64,000 bases of DNA, taken from assembly GCF_000718095.1 (NCBI RefSeq), contig NZ_JOEI01000004.1, forward strand, positions 1 through 64,000, written 5' to 3'. The translations under genes and the position numbers were made by a program. The notes beneath the pieces are model-generated. The model was not told the origin of the DNA, did no database searches, and saw nothing but the letters and a program-made list of their open reading frames with translations. Positions 51,373 through 59,821 of this stretch are shown here, piece by piece; position 1 is the stretch's first letter; every line of letters starts with the position of its first letter. The DNA is from Streptomyces scopuliridis RB72 (GTDB lineage Bacteria; Actinomycetota; Actinomycetes; Streptomycetales; Streptomycetaceae).

Positions 51373-51404
51373 GCATCGATCGACCATCGGGCATCGATCG
51401 ACCA
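51373..51404 (+). repeat. Two 14-bp direct repeats before a membrane protein gene
   Basis: GCATCGATCGACCA at 51373-51386 and 51391-51404, separated by four bases (period 18). Each unit contains the palindrome ATCGAT. They lie 25-56 bases before GTG 51429 in the probable promoter or leader. Confidence 0.6.
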
Positions 51405-51428
51405 GTGAAGTCCGATTGGGGAGGGCGC

Positions 51429-51872
51429 GTGGCGATGGAGGCCGGCCCTCGCGACAGAGAACCCACGGCACCGGACATCCCGGAAGCCTCCCCGGGGCTG
51501 AGCCCTGACGGGCCCGAAGACGAGACCACGACCCCCGAGGTCGAGGTCGAGCTGCGCCCCCAGCGCCGGATGCGGATCTGGCAGCTCGCCCCGATCGTGG
51601 GGCTCGCCGCGATCGGCTCGCTGATGTTCGCCTTCCCCCTCGCCTTCGGCACCGGGGACGGCGGCGCGGTCGTCGCCATGCTGGGGCTGCTGATCAGCTG
51701 CTGCGCGGCCGGCTGGGGAATGATGGCCGCCCGCCGGGTCGGCCACACCTGGCCGGGGCTGCCGACCCGTACCTCCGGCGAACGCCCCGACTGGCGGGTC
51801 ATCGCCCTGTACGTCTCCGTGGCCGCGGCCCTGGTCGCTCTCGCCGTCTGGCGGGTCGCCCGGCTGCGCTGA
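51429..51872 (+). CDS. Three-helix membrane protein, unknown function
   Basis: 147 residues: an acidic, Pro/Glu-rich N-terminus of about 45, then helices at about 50-70 (WQLAPIVGLAAIGSLMFAFP), 77-97 (VVAMLGLLISCCAAGWGMMAA, in part AMLGLLISCCAAGWG) and 122-142 (VIALYVSVAAALVALAV). GTG 51429 has GGGGAGGG upstream. No recognised domain. It sits between miaA and dapF. Confidence 0.75.
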   Translation: MAMEAGPRDREPTAPDIPEASPGLSPDGPEDETTTPEVEVELRPQRRMRIWQLAPIVGLAAIGSLMFAFPLAFGTGDGGAVVAMLGLLISCCAAGWGMMAARRVGHTWPGLPTRTSGERPDWRVIALYVSVAAALVALAVWRVARLR

Positions 51873-51902
51873 CCGCGCGGTCGTGATGTCGGACCCTGCT
51901 CG

Positions 51903-51908
51903 TACGAT
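51903..51908 (+). promoter_or_regulatory. Putative -10 element (TACGAT) giving a leaderless dapF transcript
   Basis: TACGAT ends seven bases before GTG 51916 and no ribosome-binding site is present. This supports GTG 51916 over the in-frame ATG codons upstream. Confidence 0.5.
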
Positions 51909-51915
51909 GGATCCC

Positions 51916-52854
51916 GTGAGCACCTCCCCGACCGCGCCGGTCGCCTTCCTCAAGGGACACGGGACCGAGAACGATTTCGTGATCGTCCCCGACCCGGACA
52001 ACGCCATCGACCTGCCCGCCCGCGCCGCCGCCGCCCTGTGCGACCGCAGGGCCGGTATCGGCGGCGACGGGCTGCTGCATGTCGTACGGTCCGCCGCGCA
52101 TCCCGAGGCGCGCGCCATGGCCGGCGAGGCGGAGTGGTTCATGGACTACCGAAACGCCGACGGATCCATCGCCGAGATGTGCGGCAACGGCGTGCGGGTC
52201 TTCGCCCGCTACCTCCAGCGCGCCGGCCATGTGACGGCGGGCGATCTGGCGGTGGCCACACGCGGCGGGGTGAAGCGGGTGCATCTCGCCAAGAGCGCGG
52301 ACCACGCGGTGACCGGATCCGAGGACGGCGACATCACCGTCCGTATGGGGCGTGCCGTGCTGCCCGACGACGGGGTGACCGTGGCCGTCGGCGGCCGGGA
52401 GTGGCCCGCACGGAACGTCAACATGGGCAATCCGCACGCGGTCGCGTTCGTGGACGATCTGGCGCACGCCGGGGATCTGTTCTCCGGCCCGCCGGTCAGC
52501 CCCGCGTCCGTCTACCCGGACGGAGTGAACGTCGAATTCGTCGTCGACCGCGGTCCTCGCCATGTCGCCATGCGCGTCCATGAGCGCGGCTCGGGCGAGA
52601 CCCGCTCGTGCGGTACGGGCGCCTGCGCCGTGGCCGTCGCCGCGGCGCGCAGGGACGGCACCGACCCCGCCGTGACCGGAGCCCCCGTCACCTACACCGT
52701 GGATCTGCCCGGCGGACGGCTCGTCATCACGGAACACCCGGACGGCGAGATCGACATGACCGGACCCGCCGTCATTGTCGCGGAGGGGTACCTCGACCCG
52801 GCCTGGTTCGAAACGGCCTTCGCAACACGCCCTGAAGCTCGCTCGAATGGGTGA
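51916..52854 (+). CDS. dapF: Diaminopimelate epimerase
   Basis: 312 residues. Converts LL- to meso-diaminopimelate for lysine synthesis. The two active-site cysteines are Cys89 (EMCGNGVRVFARY) and Cys232 (SCGTGACAV), with substrate-binding GHGTENDFV and NMGNPHAV. Streptomycetes carry LL-diaminopimelate in peptidoglycan, so the meso form is needed mainly for lysine. The start is set by the leaderless -10. Confidence 0.95.
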   Translation: MSTSPTAPVAFLKGHGTENDFVIVPDPDNAIDLPARAAAALCDRRAGIGGDGLLHVVRSAAHPEARAMAGEAEWFMDYRNADGSIAEMCGNGVRVFARYLQRAGHVTAGDLAVATRGGVKRVHLAKSADHAVTGSEDGDITVRMGRAVLPDDGVTVAVGGREWPARNVNMGNPHAVAFVDDLAHAGDLFSGPPVSPASVYPDGVNVEFVVDRGPRHVAMRVHERGSGETRSCGTGACAVAVAAARRDGTDPAVTGAPVTYTVDLPGGRLVITEHPDGEIDMTGPAVIVAEGYLDPAWFETAFATRPEARSNG

Positions 52855-52971
52855 TCCGTTTCACGCCGGGCGAGAGCGGGACTGCTCCACGTGGTGGGCT
52901 CGGTAGCATCAAGCACCGGCCCGGAGGGCGCCCTTGCTCTTCACCGCCGGTCGAAGCTGCCGGAGGTGCCC

Positions 52972-55086
52972 ATGAGTGCAGAGGCCACCAACCCTGGTGC
53001 CCAGATCAGTCGCAGACGCGGCCTTCCCCGGATCGACCTTCGCAGAATCGGCCGGGCCGCGTTACTCGGTCCCACCTCCAGGGGCAGGCTGCCCGACGCC
53101 ATGGGCCATGTCGCGGACGCCCACCGCGCGCACCATCCGGACGCGGACCTCGGCGTGCTGCACAAGGCGTATGTCCTCGCCGAGGCCTCGCACCGCGGGC
53201 AGTTCCGCAAGAGCGGCGAGCCGTACATCACCCATCCGCTGGCCGTGACCCTGATCCTCGCCGAACTGGGCGCCGAGACCACGACCCTGACGGCCTCTCT
53301 CCTCCATGACACCGTGGAGGACACCGAAGTGACGCTCGATCAGGTGCGCGCGGAGTTCGGTGACGAGGTCTGCTATCTGGTCGACGGGGTCACCAAACTG
53401 GAGAAGGTCGACTACGGCGCCGCCGCCGAGCCCGAGACCTTCCGCAAGATGCTCGTGGCCACTGGCAACGATGTCCGGGTGATGTCGATCAAGCTCGCGG
53501 ACCGGCTGCACAACATGCGGACCCTTGGGGTGATGCGCCCCGAGAAGCAGGCCCGGATCGCCAAGGTCACCCGGGACGTCCTCATTCCGCTCGCCGAACG
53601 CCTCGGCGTGCAGGCGCTCAAGACCGAGCTGGAGGACCTGGTCTTCGCGATCCTCCACCCCGAGGAGTACGCGCACACCCGTGCCCTGATCGCCGACAAC
53701 GCCACCGCGGGGGACGCCCTCGCGGCGATCTCCGAGGACGTCAGGAGGGTGCTGCGCGAGGCGGGCATCGCCGCCGAAGTCCTCGTACGGCCGCGGCACT
53801 TCGTCTCCGTACACCGGTCCGGGCTGAAACGCGGCGAGCTGCGCGGCACGGACTTCGGCCGGCTGCTGGTGCTTGTCGGTGAGGACGCCGACTGTTACGC
53901 GGTCCTGGGCGAGCTGCACACCTGTTTCACCCCGGTCATCTCCGAGTTCAAGGACTTCATCGCCGCGCCCAAGTTCAACCTGTACCAGTCGCTGCACACC
54001 GCGGTCGCCGGTCCCGACGGGGCGGTCGCCGAAGTCCTCATCCGTACGCACCAGATGCACAAGGTCGCCGAGGCCGGGGTCGTCGCCCTCGGCAATCCGT
54101 ACGCCTCCGTCGAGAGCGCGGGAGCGCAGGACGGTACAGCGCAGGAGTCCGCCGGGGAGCCGCAGGACGGTGAGCGCGCCGACCCGACCAGGCCCGGCTG
54201 GCTCTCCCGGCTCCTGGAGTGGCAGCAGGCGGCGCCCGACCCGGACACCTTCTGGACGACGCTACGCGCGGACCTCGCGCAGGACCGGGAGATCACCGTC
54301 TTCCGCGCCGAGGGCGGCATGCTCGGGCTGCCGGCCGGGGCGACCTGCGTGGACGCCGCGTACGCGCAGTACGGCGAGGCCGCGCACGGCTGCATCGGGG
54401 CGCGCGTCAACGGCCGGCTGGCGACGCTCAGCACGGTCCTGAGCGACGGCGACACGGTTCAGCTGCTGCTGGACAGGGACGCGGTCTCGGGACCCTCTCC
54501 GGAGTGGCTGAGCCACGCCCGTACGGCCGCCGCCCGGATCGCGATCACGGGATGGCTCGCGGCGCACCCGGAAACGGTCGGGCTCCCCGCCGCCGCGCCC
54601 CGCGCGGCCGTCGCCGTCAGCGCGGGCCGGCGGGACGTCGCCAACGCCGTGGTGGATCTGCCGGGCGCGACGGTCCGGCTGGCGGGCTGCTGTACGCCCG
54701 TACCGCCGGACGCGGTCACCGGCTTCGCGGTCCGCGGCGGCGTGGTCACCGTCCACCGGCGGGAATGCCGGGCGGTGGAGCGGATGCGGGCCCTCGACCG
54801 CACCCCCGTCGCGGTGAGCTGGGGAGACGCCCCCGAGTGCCGGGTCACGCTCTACGCCGAGTCCTTCGGGCGTCCGCGGCTGCTCGCCGATCTCACGGAA
54901 GCCATCGCCACGGCGGGCGCCGCGATCGTCGCGGCCACCGTGGAGCCGCCCAGCGAGCAGCGCGTACGGCACACGTACACGCTGGAGCTGCCGGACGCGG
55001 CGGGTCTGCCCGGTCTGATGCGGGCGATGCGCGACGTACCGGGGGTGTACGACGTCAGCCGCGCCCAGCATCCGGCGACGGCCTGA
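52972..55086 (+). CDS. rshA: RelA/SpoT homologue (RshA-like), (p)ppGpp hydrolase/synthetase family
   Basis: 704 residues. HD hydrolase domain (about 50-200) with His112-Asp113 in LLHDTVEDTE; synthetase-like domain (about 260-375) ending in KFNLYQSLHTAV and VLIRTHQMH; TGS domain (about 440-500); zinc-finger-like region with CCTPVPPDAV; C-terminal ACT domain (about 630-700). The synthetase motif reads RPRHFVSVHR where active enzymes have RPKHxYSIYxK, so synthesis may be weak while hydrolysis looks intact. Position after dapF fits the second RSH gene of S. coelicolor (rshA), not relA. ATG 52972 has GGAGGT upstream. An Ala/Gln/Asp-rich insert splits the region before TGS. Confidence 0.87.
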   Translation: MSAEATNPGAQISRRRGLPRIDLRRIGRAALLGPTSRGRLPDAMGHVADAHRAHHPDADLGVLHKAYVLAEASHRGQFRKSGEPYITHPLAVTLILAELGAETTTLTASLLHDTVEDTEVTLDQVRAEFGDEVCYLVDGVTKLEKVDYGAAAEPETFRKMLVATGNDVRVMSIKLADRLHNMRTLGVMRPEKQARIAKVTRDVLIPLAERLGVQALKTELEDLVFAILHPEEYAHTRALIADNATAGDALAAISEDVRRVLREAGIAAEVLVRPRHFVSVHRSGLKRGELRGTDFGRLLVLVGEDADCYAVLGELHTCFTPVISEFKDFIAAPKFNLYQSLHTAVAGPDGAVAEVLIRTHQMHKVAEAGVVALGNPYASVESAGAQDGTAQESAGEPQDGERADPTRPGWLSRLLEWQQAAPDPDTFWTTLRADLAQDREITVFRAEGGMLGLPAGATCVDAAYAQYGEAAHGCIGARVNGRLATLSTVLSDGDTVQLLLDRDAVSGPSPEWLSHARTAAARIAITGWLAAHPETVGLPAAAPRAAVAVSAGRRDVANAVVDLPGATVRLAGCCTPVPPDAVTGFAVRGGVVTVHRRECRAVERMRALDRTPVAVSWGDAPECRVTLYAESFGRPRLLADLTEAIATAGAAIVAATVEPPSEQRVRHTYTLELPDAAGLPGLMRAMRDVPGVYDVSRAQHPATA

Positions 55087-55242
55087 CCGCTCCGCCGGGT
55101 GTGTTCGTCAACCGCGCGTCGGTGTTCGTCAACCGCGTGCCGCTCGGCATCCGGCCCGTGTCCGCGCTCTGACCTGCCCCTTTCGGGTGGGTACGGAGCG
55201 CGCCGTCGCGGTGCGCCGGGGAGGCGCTGATAGCCGTGGATC

Positions 55243-56778
55243 ATGCTCCTCACCAACCGCCGACTGCGCGCCGCCCTGCTGGCCGCCGCCTCGGCCACCC
55301 TCGTCGCCGCGACCCTGCCCGCCCCCGAGCCGCTCGGCATCGGCGATCCGCTCTTCCCGCGGCTCGGCAACCCCGGCTACGACGTGCTCACCTACGACCT
55401 CGACTTCACCTACGGCGGCGACAACCGCAAACCGCTGGACGCCATCACCAAGATCGACGCGCTGGCGACCCAGCGGCTGCAACGGATCAACCTTGACTTC
55501 ACCCACGGCAAGGTCCGCTCGGTCGAGGTGAACGGCGCGGCGGCGCGCTTCGCGACGGCCGGCGAGGATCTGGTGATCACACCGGCCGCGGCGGTCGAGG
55601 ACGGCTCGCGTATGCGGATCACCGTCAGCCACACCAGCGACCCGACGGGCAACCGCGGCGGCTGGGTACGGACCAGCGACGGCCTGGCGATGACCAACCA
55701 GGCCGACGCCGCGCACCGCGTCTTCCCGGGCAACGACCACCCCGCCGACAAGGCCTACTTCACCATCCGGATCACCGCGCCCCAGCGGCTGACCGCCGTG
55801 GCCAACGGCGTACAGGAAGGCAAGGCACGCCGGGGCGCGACCACCACCTGGACCTACCGCACCCACCACCCCATGGCCACCGAACTCGCCCAGGTCTCCA
55901 TCGGCGACTCGGCCGTGGTGCGCCGCCAGGGTCCCGGCGGACTGCCCGTACGGGACGTGGTGCCGGCCGCGGACCGCCAGAAGCTGGAGCCCTGGCTCAA
56001 GAAGACACCGGGCCAGATCGGCTGGATGGAGCGGCAGGTCGGCCCGTACCCCTTCGAGACCTACGGCGTGCTGATCGCGGGCGCCGACACCGGCTTCGAA
56101 CTGGAGACACAGACCCTCTCGCTCTTCGAGCGAGCCCTGTTCACCGAGCCCGGATACCCGGAGTGGTACGTCGACTCGGTCATGGTCCATGAGCTGGCCC
56201 ACCAGTGGTTCGGCGACAGCGTCTCCCCGCGCAGGTGGGCCGACCTCTGGCTGAACGAGGGGCACGCCACCTGGTACGAGATGCGCTACGCGCAGGAGTA
56301 CGCCGGCAAGTCGATGGAGACCCGGATGCGGGAGGCGTACCAGCAGTCCGACGGCTGGCGGGCGGCGGGCGGCCCTCCGGCGAGCCCGAAGCCGCCGGCC
56401 GAGGGGCAGCCGATCAGCCTGTTCCGGCCGGTGATGTACGACGGCAGCGCGCTGGTGCTCTACGCGCTGAGGCACGAGATCGGCGAGGAAGCCTTCGCGC
56501 GCCTGGAGCGGGACTGGGTACGGATCCACCGGGACGGGACGGCGACCACGACCGACTTCATCGAGCTGGCGTCGTCCGTCGCGGGGCGTGATCTCTCCTC
56601 GTTCTTCACGGCGTGGCTGTACCGGCAGAAGACCCCGCCGATGCCCGGCCACCCCGACTGGCGGTCCGAAGCACCGGCCAACAACCAGAACGCCCCGCGG
56701 AACCGGTACGCCGCACCGCACCGGATGCCCCACGGCACCGGGCACACCGCACCGGAACAGAGCGTGAAACCCGAGTGA
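55243..56778 (+). CDS. Secreted M1-family metallopeptidase
   Basis: 511 residues. A short signal peptide (MLLTNRRLRAALLAAASATL) precedes the M1 beta-sandwich domain and a gluzincin catalytic domain with His316-Glu317-x2-His320 (VMVHELAHQWFGD) and zinc-ligand Glu339 (LWLNEGHATWYE), spacing as in the family. It lacks the large C-terminal helical domain of aminopeptidase N. The last 45 residues are Pro/His/Asn-rich. TAGCCG six bases before ATG 55243 may be a leaderless -10. Confidence 0.88.
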   Translation: MLLTNRRLRAALLAAASATLVAATLPAPEPLGIGDPLFPRLGNPGYDVLTYDLDFTYGGDNRKPLDAITKIDALATQRLQRINLDFTHGKVRSVEVNGAAARFATAGEDLVITPAAAVEDGSRMRITVSHTSDPTGNRGGWVRTSDGLAMTNQADAAHRVFPGNDHPADKAYFTIRITAPQRLTAVANGVQEGKARRGATTTWTYRTHHPMATELAQVSIGDSAVVRRQGPGGLPVRDVVPAADRQKLEPWLKKTPGQIGWMERQVGPYPFETYGVLIAGADTGFELETQTLSLFERALFTEPGYPEWYVDSVMVHELAHQWFGDSVSPRRWADLWLNEGHATWYEMRYAQEYAGKSMETRMREAYQQSDGWRAAGGPPASPKPPAEGQPISLFRPVMYDGSALVLYALRHEIGEEAFARLERDWVRIHRDGTATTTDFIELASSVAGRDLSSFFTAWLYRQKTPPMPGHPDWRSEAPANNQNAPRNRYAAPHRMPHGTGHTAPEQSVKPE

Positions 56779-56892
56779 CGGCCGGAGCGAACCGTGCCAC
56801 CATCGACGGTGTCGGCAACGTGGCCGGGAATCATTTCCCGTCGTCACGCGTTGTGACTGACGTAACGGACTTCTCTTCGACGTAAGGATCCA

Positions 56893-58383
56893 ATGACCTC
56901 CTCTTCCTCCCCTTCCCAGGACGCGCAGCGCTTCGCGGACCCCCGCACGGAAAGCCTTCGGGCCGATGCCCTGATGGAAGAGGACGTCGCCTGGAGCCAA
57001 GAGATCGACGGAGACCGGGACGGCGAGCAGTTCGACCGCTCCGAGCGCGCCGCGCTGCGGCGTGTGGTGGGCCTCTCCACCGAGCTGGAAGACGTCACCG
57101 AGGTCGAGTACCGACAGCTGCGCCTGGAGCGCGTGGTGCTGGTCGGCGTATGGACCTCGGGGACCGTGCAGGACGCCGAGAACTCGCTCGCGGAGCTGGC
57201 GGCGCTCGCCGAGACGGCGGGCGCGCTGGTGCTCGACGGCGTGATCCAGCGCCGTGACAAGCCCGATCCGGCCACATACATCGGCTCCGGCAAGGCCCAG
57301 GAGCTGCGGGACATCGTGCTGGAGAGCGGCGCCGACACCGTCGTCTGCGACGGTGAGCTGAGCCCCGGCCAGCTGATCCATCTCGAAGATGTCGTCAAGG
57401 TCAAGGTCGTCGACCGTACGGCCCTGATCCTGGACATCTTCGCCCAGCACGCCAAGTCCCGTGAGGGCAAGGCGCAGGTCGCGCTGGCGCAGATGCAGTA
57501 CATGCTGCCGCGGCTGCGCGGCTGGGGTCAGTCGCTGTCCCGTCAGATGGGTGGCGGCGGCGGTGGCGGCATGGCCACCCGCGGTCCCGGTGAGACCAAG
57601 ATCGAGACGGACCGGCGGCGTATCCGCGAGAAGATGGCGAAGATGCGCCGGGAGATCGCGGCCATGAAGACCGGCCGCGAGATCAAGCGGCAGGAGCGGC
57701 GGCGTAACAAGGTGCCGTCGGTCGCGATCGCCGGATACACCAACGCGGGCAAGTCCTCGCTGCTCAACCGGCTCACCGGCGCGGGCGTGCTGGTGGAGAA
57801 CGCGCTGTTCGCCACCCTCGACCCGACCGTGCGCCGGGCCGAGACCCCGAGCGGCCGGATCTACACCCTGGCCGACACGGTCGGATTCGTCCGGCATCTG
57901 CCGCATCACCTCGTCGAGGCGTTCCGCTCCACGATGGAGGAGGTCGGTGACTCCGATCTGATCGTGCATGTGGTGGACGGTTCGCACCCTGCGCCGGAGG
58001 AGCAGCTGGCCGCCGTGCGCGAGGTGATCCGCGATGTGGGCGCGGTGGACGTACGCGAGATCGTGGTGATCAACAAGTCCGACGCGGCCGATCCGCTGGT
58101 GCTCCAGCGGCTGCTGCGCGCGGAGCGGTACGCGATCGCCGTCTCGGCGCGTACCGGCCAGGGAATCGGCGAACTGCTCGCGCTGATCGACGAGGAACTG
58201 CCCCGGCCCGAGGTCGAGGTCGAGGTGCTTCTGCCGTACACCGAGGGCGCGCTGGTCTCCCGGGTTCATGCCGAGGGCGAGGTGCTCTCCGAGGAACACA
58301 TCCCGGAGGGCACGGTGCTCAAGGCGCGTGTTCACGAGGAGCTGGCCGCCGCGCTCGCTCCGTATGTGCCGGTGGCCCGCTGA
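56893..58383 (+). CDS. hflX: Ribosome-associated GTPase HflX
   Basis: 496 residues. The N-terminal HflX domain (about 80-270) ends in a Gly-rich loop (MGGGGGGGMATRGPGETKIE) and a long basic coiled coil. The G domain has G1 GYTNAGKSSLLN, G3 DTVGFVRHLP and G4 NKSD, then a C-terminal RNA-contact domain. HflX splits stalled or hibernating ribosomes after stress. ATG 56893 has only AAGG upstream. A strong terminator follows. Confidence 0.95.
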   Translation: MTSSSSPSQDAQRFADPRTESLRADALMEEDVAWSQEIDGDRDGEQFDRSERAALRRVVGLSTELEDVTEVEYRQLRLERVVLVGVWTSGTVQDAENSLAELAALAETAGALVLDGVIQRRDKPDPATYIGSGKAQELRDIVLESGADTVVCDGELSPGQLIHLEDVVKVKVVDRTALILDIFAQHAKSREGKAQVALAQMQYMLPRLRGWGQSLSRQMGGGGGGGMATRGPGETKIETDRRRIREKMAKMRREIAAMKTGREIKRQERRRNKVPSVAIAGYTNAGKSSLLNRLTGAGVLVENALFATLDPTVRRAETPSGRIYTLADTVGFVRHLPHHLVEAFRSTMEEVGDSDLIVHVVDGSHPAPEEQLAAVREVIRDVGAVDVREIVVINKSDAADPLVLQRLLRAERYAIAVSARTGQGIGELLALIDEELPRPEVEVEVLLPYTEGALVSRVHAEGEVLSEEHIPEGTVLKARVHEELAAALAPYVPVAR

Positions 58384-58410
58384 CCGTAGGCCCCGGCAGC
58401 CCGCACAGGA

Positions 58411-58450
58411 CGAAGGCCCGCCCCCTCCGCGAGGAGGAGGCGGGCCTTCG
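58411..58450 (+). terminator. Bidirectional terminator between hflX and the serine protease gene
   Basis: A long stem: CGAAGGCCCGCC with GGCGGGCCTTCG, continued by CCTCC/GGAGG around a GCGA loop, with one bulge on each side. It lies between convergent genes and can serve both. Confidence 0.85.
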
Positions 58451-58485
58451 TGCCGTACGGCCGCTGTCCGCGCCGTTGCCGGCTG

Positions 58486-59652
58486 TTACTGGCCCGCGAA
58501 CTTGTCGCTCATGGCGGTGTAGATCTCCTCGGCGCCCGCGCCGAGCCTCGGGCCCGCCAGCCAGCCCGACGTGACCGGGCCGATGGAGGTGTTGGAGACC
58601 AGGACGAGCTTGCCGCCCGGCTGCGTCGCGAACCATCCTCCGCCCGAGGAACCGCCGGTCATCGTGCAGCCGATCCGCCACATCGTCGGCGTACCGGGGG
58701 AGACCGAGAGCCGGCCGGGCCTGTCGACGCACTTGTGCATGATCAGGCCGTCGTAGGGCGGGGCGGCCGGGTAGCCCCAGGCGCCCATGCCCTCGACGTT
58801 CGCCGCCTCGGGAAGGTTGAAATCGACATCGAGGGCGACGCCCACGGTCTCTTCGAGCGACTTGCCGCCGTTCTCCGGCTTGACGTGCATCACGGCGTAG
58901 TCGTACGCGGCGCCCGCGCCCCCGGTCGGACCGCCGTCGCTGATCCACTCACCGGAGGTGGAGACCCAGTCGGCCCAGTAGACACCGTACGGCGCGATCT
59001 CCTGCGGCCGGGCGTTCTCCAGGGCGGCCGCGGACTTGCCCAGGTCGTTGTAGGCCGGGACGAACGCGAGGTTGCGGTACCAGCCGCCCTCCTGGCCCGC
59101 GTGGACGCAGTGGCCCGCGGTCCACACCAGGTTGGACTTGCCGGGGTTCTTCGGGTCCTTGATCACGGTCGCGGAGCAGACCATCGAGCCCTCGGGAGCG
59201 TCGAAGAAGACCTTGCCGACCGGCGCCGCGTTCTGGTGGTACGGAGTCTTCTCCGCCTCGGCCCGGACCGGGCGGGGCTCCGGGTCGGTGACCCCCTGGT
59301 CGCCGGAGATATCACCGGCCGCGAGGGTCTTCGTCGGTGACTTGGCGCTCTTCATCCGCTCGGGCTTCCACATACCCTCGATCACCGGGTTGACGAAGTC
59401 CTTGGCCTCACGCAGCCAGGTGTCCTTGTCCCAGTTCTTCCACTCGCCGTTCTTCCACTTCTCCGGGTCCACGCCGTGCTTCTTGAGCGTTTCGGCCAGG
59501 TCGCCGGGGATCTCCGCGCCGCCCTGGCCGGCGGCGGGGCTGGAGGCGGCGGGTCCGGCCGCTCCGTCCTCCTCAGGTCCGCAGCCGGTGGCCGTCAGCG
59601 CGAGGGCCGCGGCCATGCCTGTGGCGGCCAGCAGTGGACGTATGGATCGCAT
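58486..59652 (-). CDS. Lipoprotein trypsin-like serine protease (copy A)
   Basis: 388 residues. A lipoprotein signal ends in LTATGC-GPEED. A conserved helical segment with WKNGEWKNWDKDTW lies at about 65-85. The chymotrypsin-fold protease domain has the full triad: TAGHCVHAG (His), YDYAVMHV (Asp) and TMTGGSSGGGW (Ser). Two paired cysteines flank the His and Ser. It is a tandem paralogue of the next gene. ATG 59652 has AGGGGG seven bases upstream. Surface-anchored proteolysis is likely; the substrate is unknown. Confidence 0.87.
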   Translation of the reverse strand: MRSIRPLLAATGMAAALALTATGCGPEEDGAAGPAASSPAAGQGGAEIPGDLAETLKKHGVDPEKWKNGEWKNWDKDTWLREAKDFVNPVIEGMWKPERMKSAKSPTKTLAAGDISGDQGVTDPEPRPVRAEAEKTPYHQNAAPVGKVFFDAPEGSMVCSATVIKDPKNPGKSNLVWTAGHCVHAGQEGGWYRNLAFVPAYNDLGKSAAALENARPQEIAPYGVYWADWVSTSGEWISDGGPTGGAGAAYDYAVMHVKPENGGKSLEETVGVALDVDFNLPEAANVEGMGAWGYPAAPPYDGLIMHKCVDRPGRLSVSPGTPTMWRIGCTMTGGSSGGGWFATQPGGKLVLVSNTSIGPVTSGWLAGPRLGAGAEEIYTAMSDKFAGQ

Positions 59653-59821
59653 GAGACAAGTCCCCCTGAGAATGCTGAGAATGCAAAGGTGAAGCGATTG
59701 GCATGAGCGTGTCATGTCGAGGCTCGGCGTCCCCGCGGGAACCTTTGGCGGGGGCCCTCGGCCGTCGTGCCGAAGGCCCCCGGTGGCCTCGTACTCGCCG
59801 GGCCCATGACGGGCCCGCGCG

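Noticed and set aside
53876..53884. TTGTCGGTG inside the RSH gene as a damage promoter
   Set aside because: It is inside coding sequence and no TANNNT follows at eight bases.
55129..58335. A 1068-codon minus-strand frame opposite the M1 peptidase and hflX
   Set aside because: Shadow frame. Both plus-strand genes have complete catalytic motifs and the minus-strand product matches nothing recognisable.
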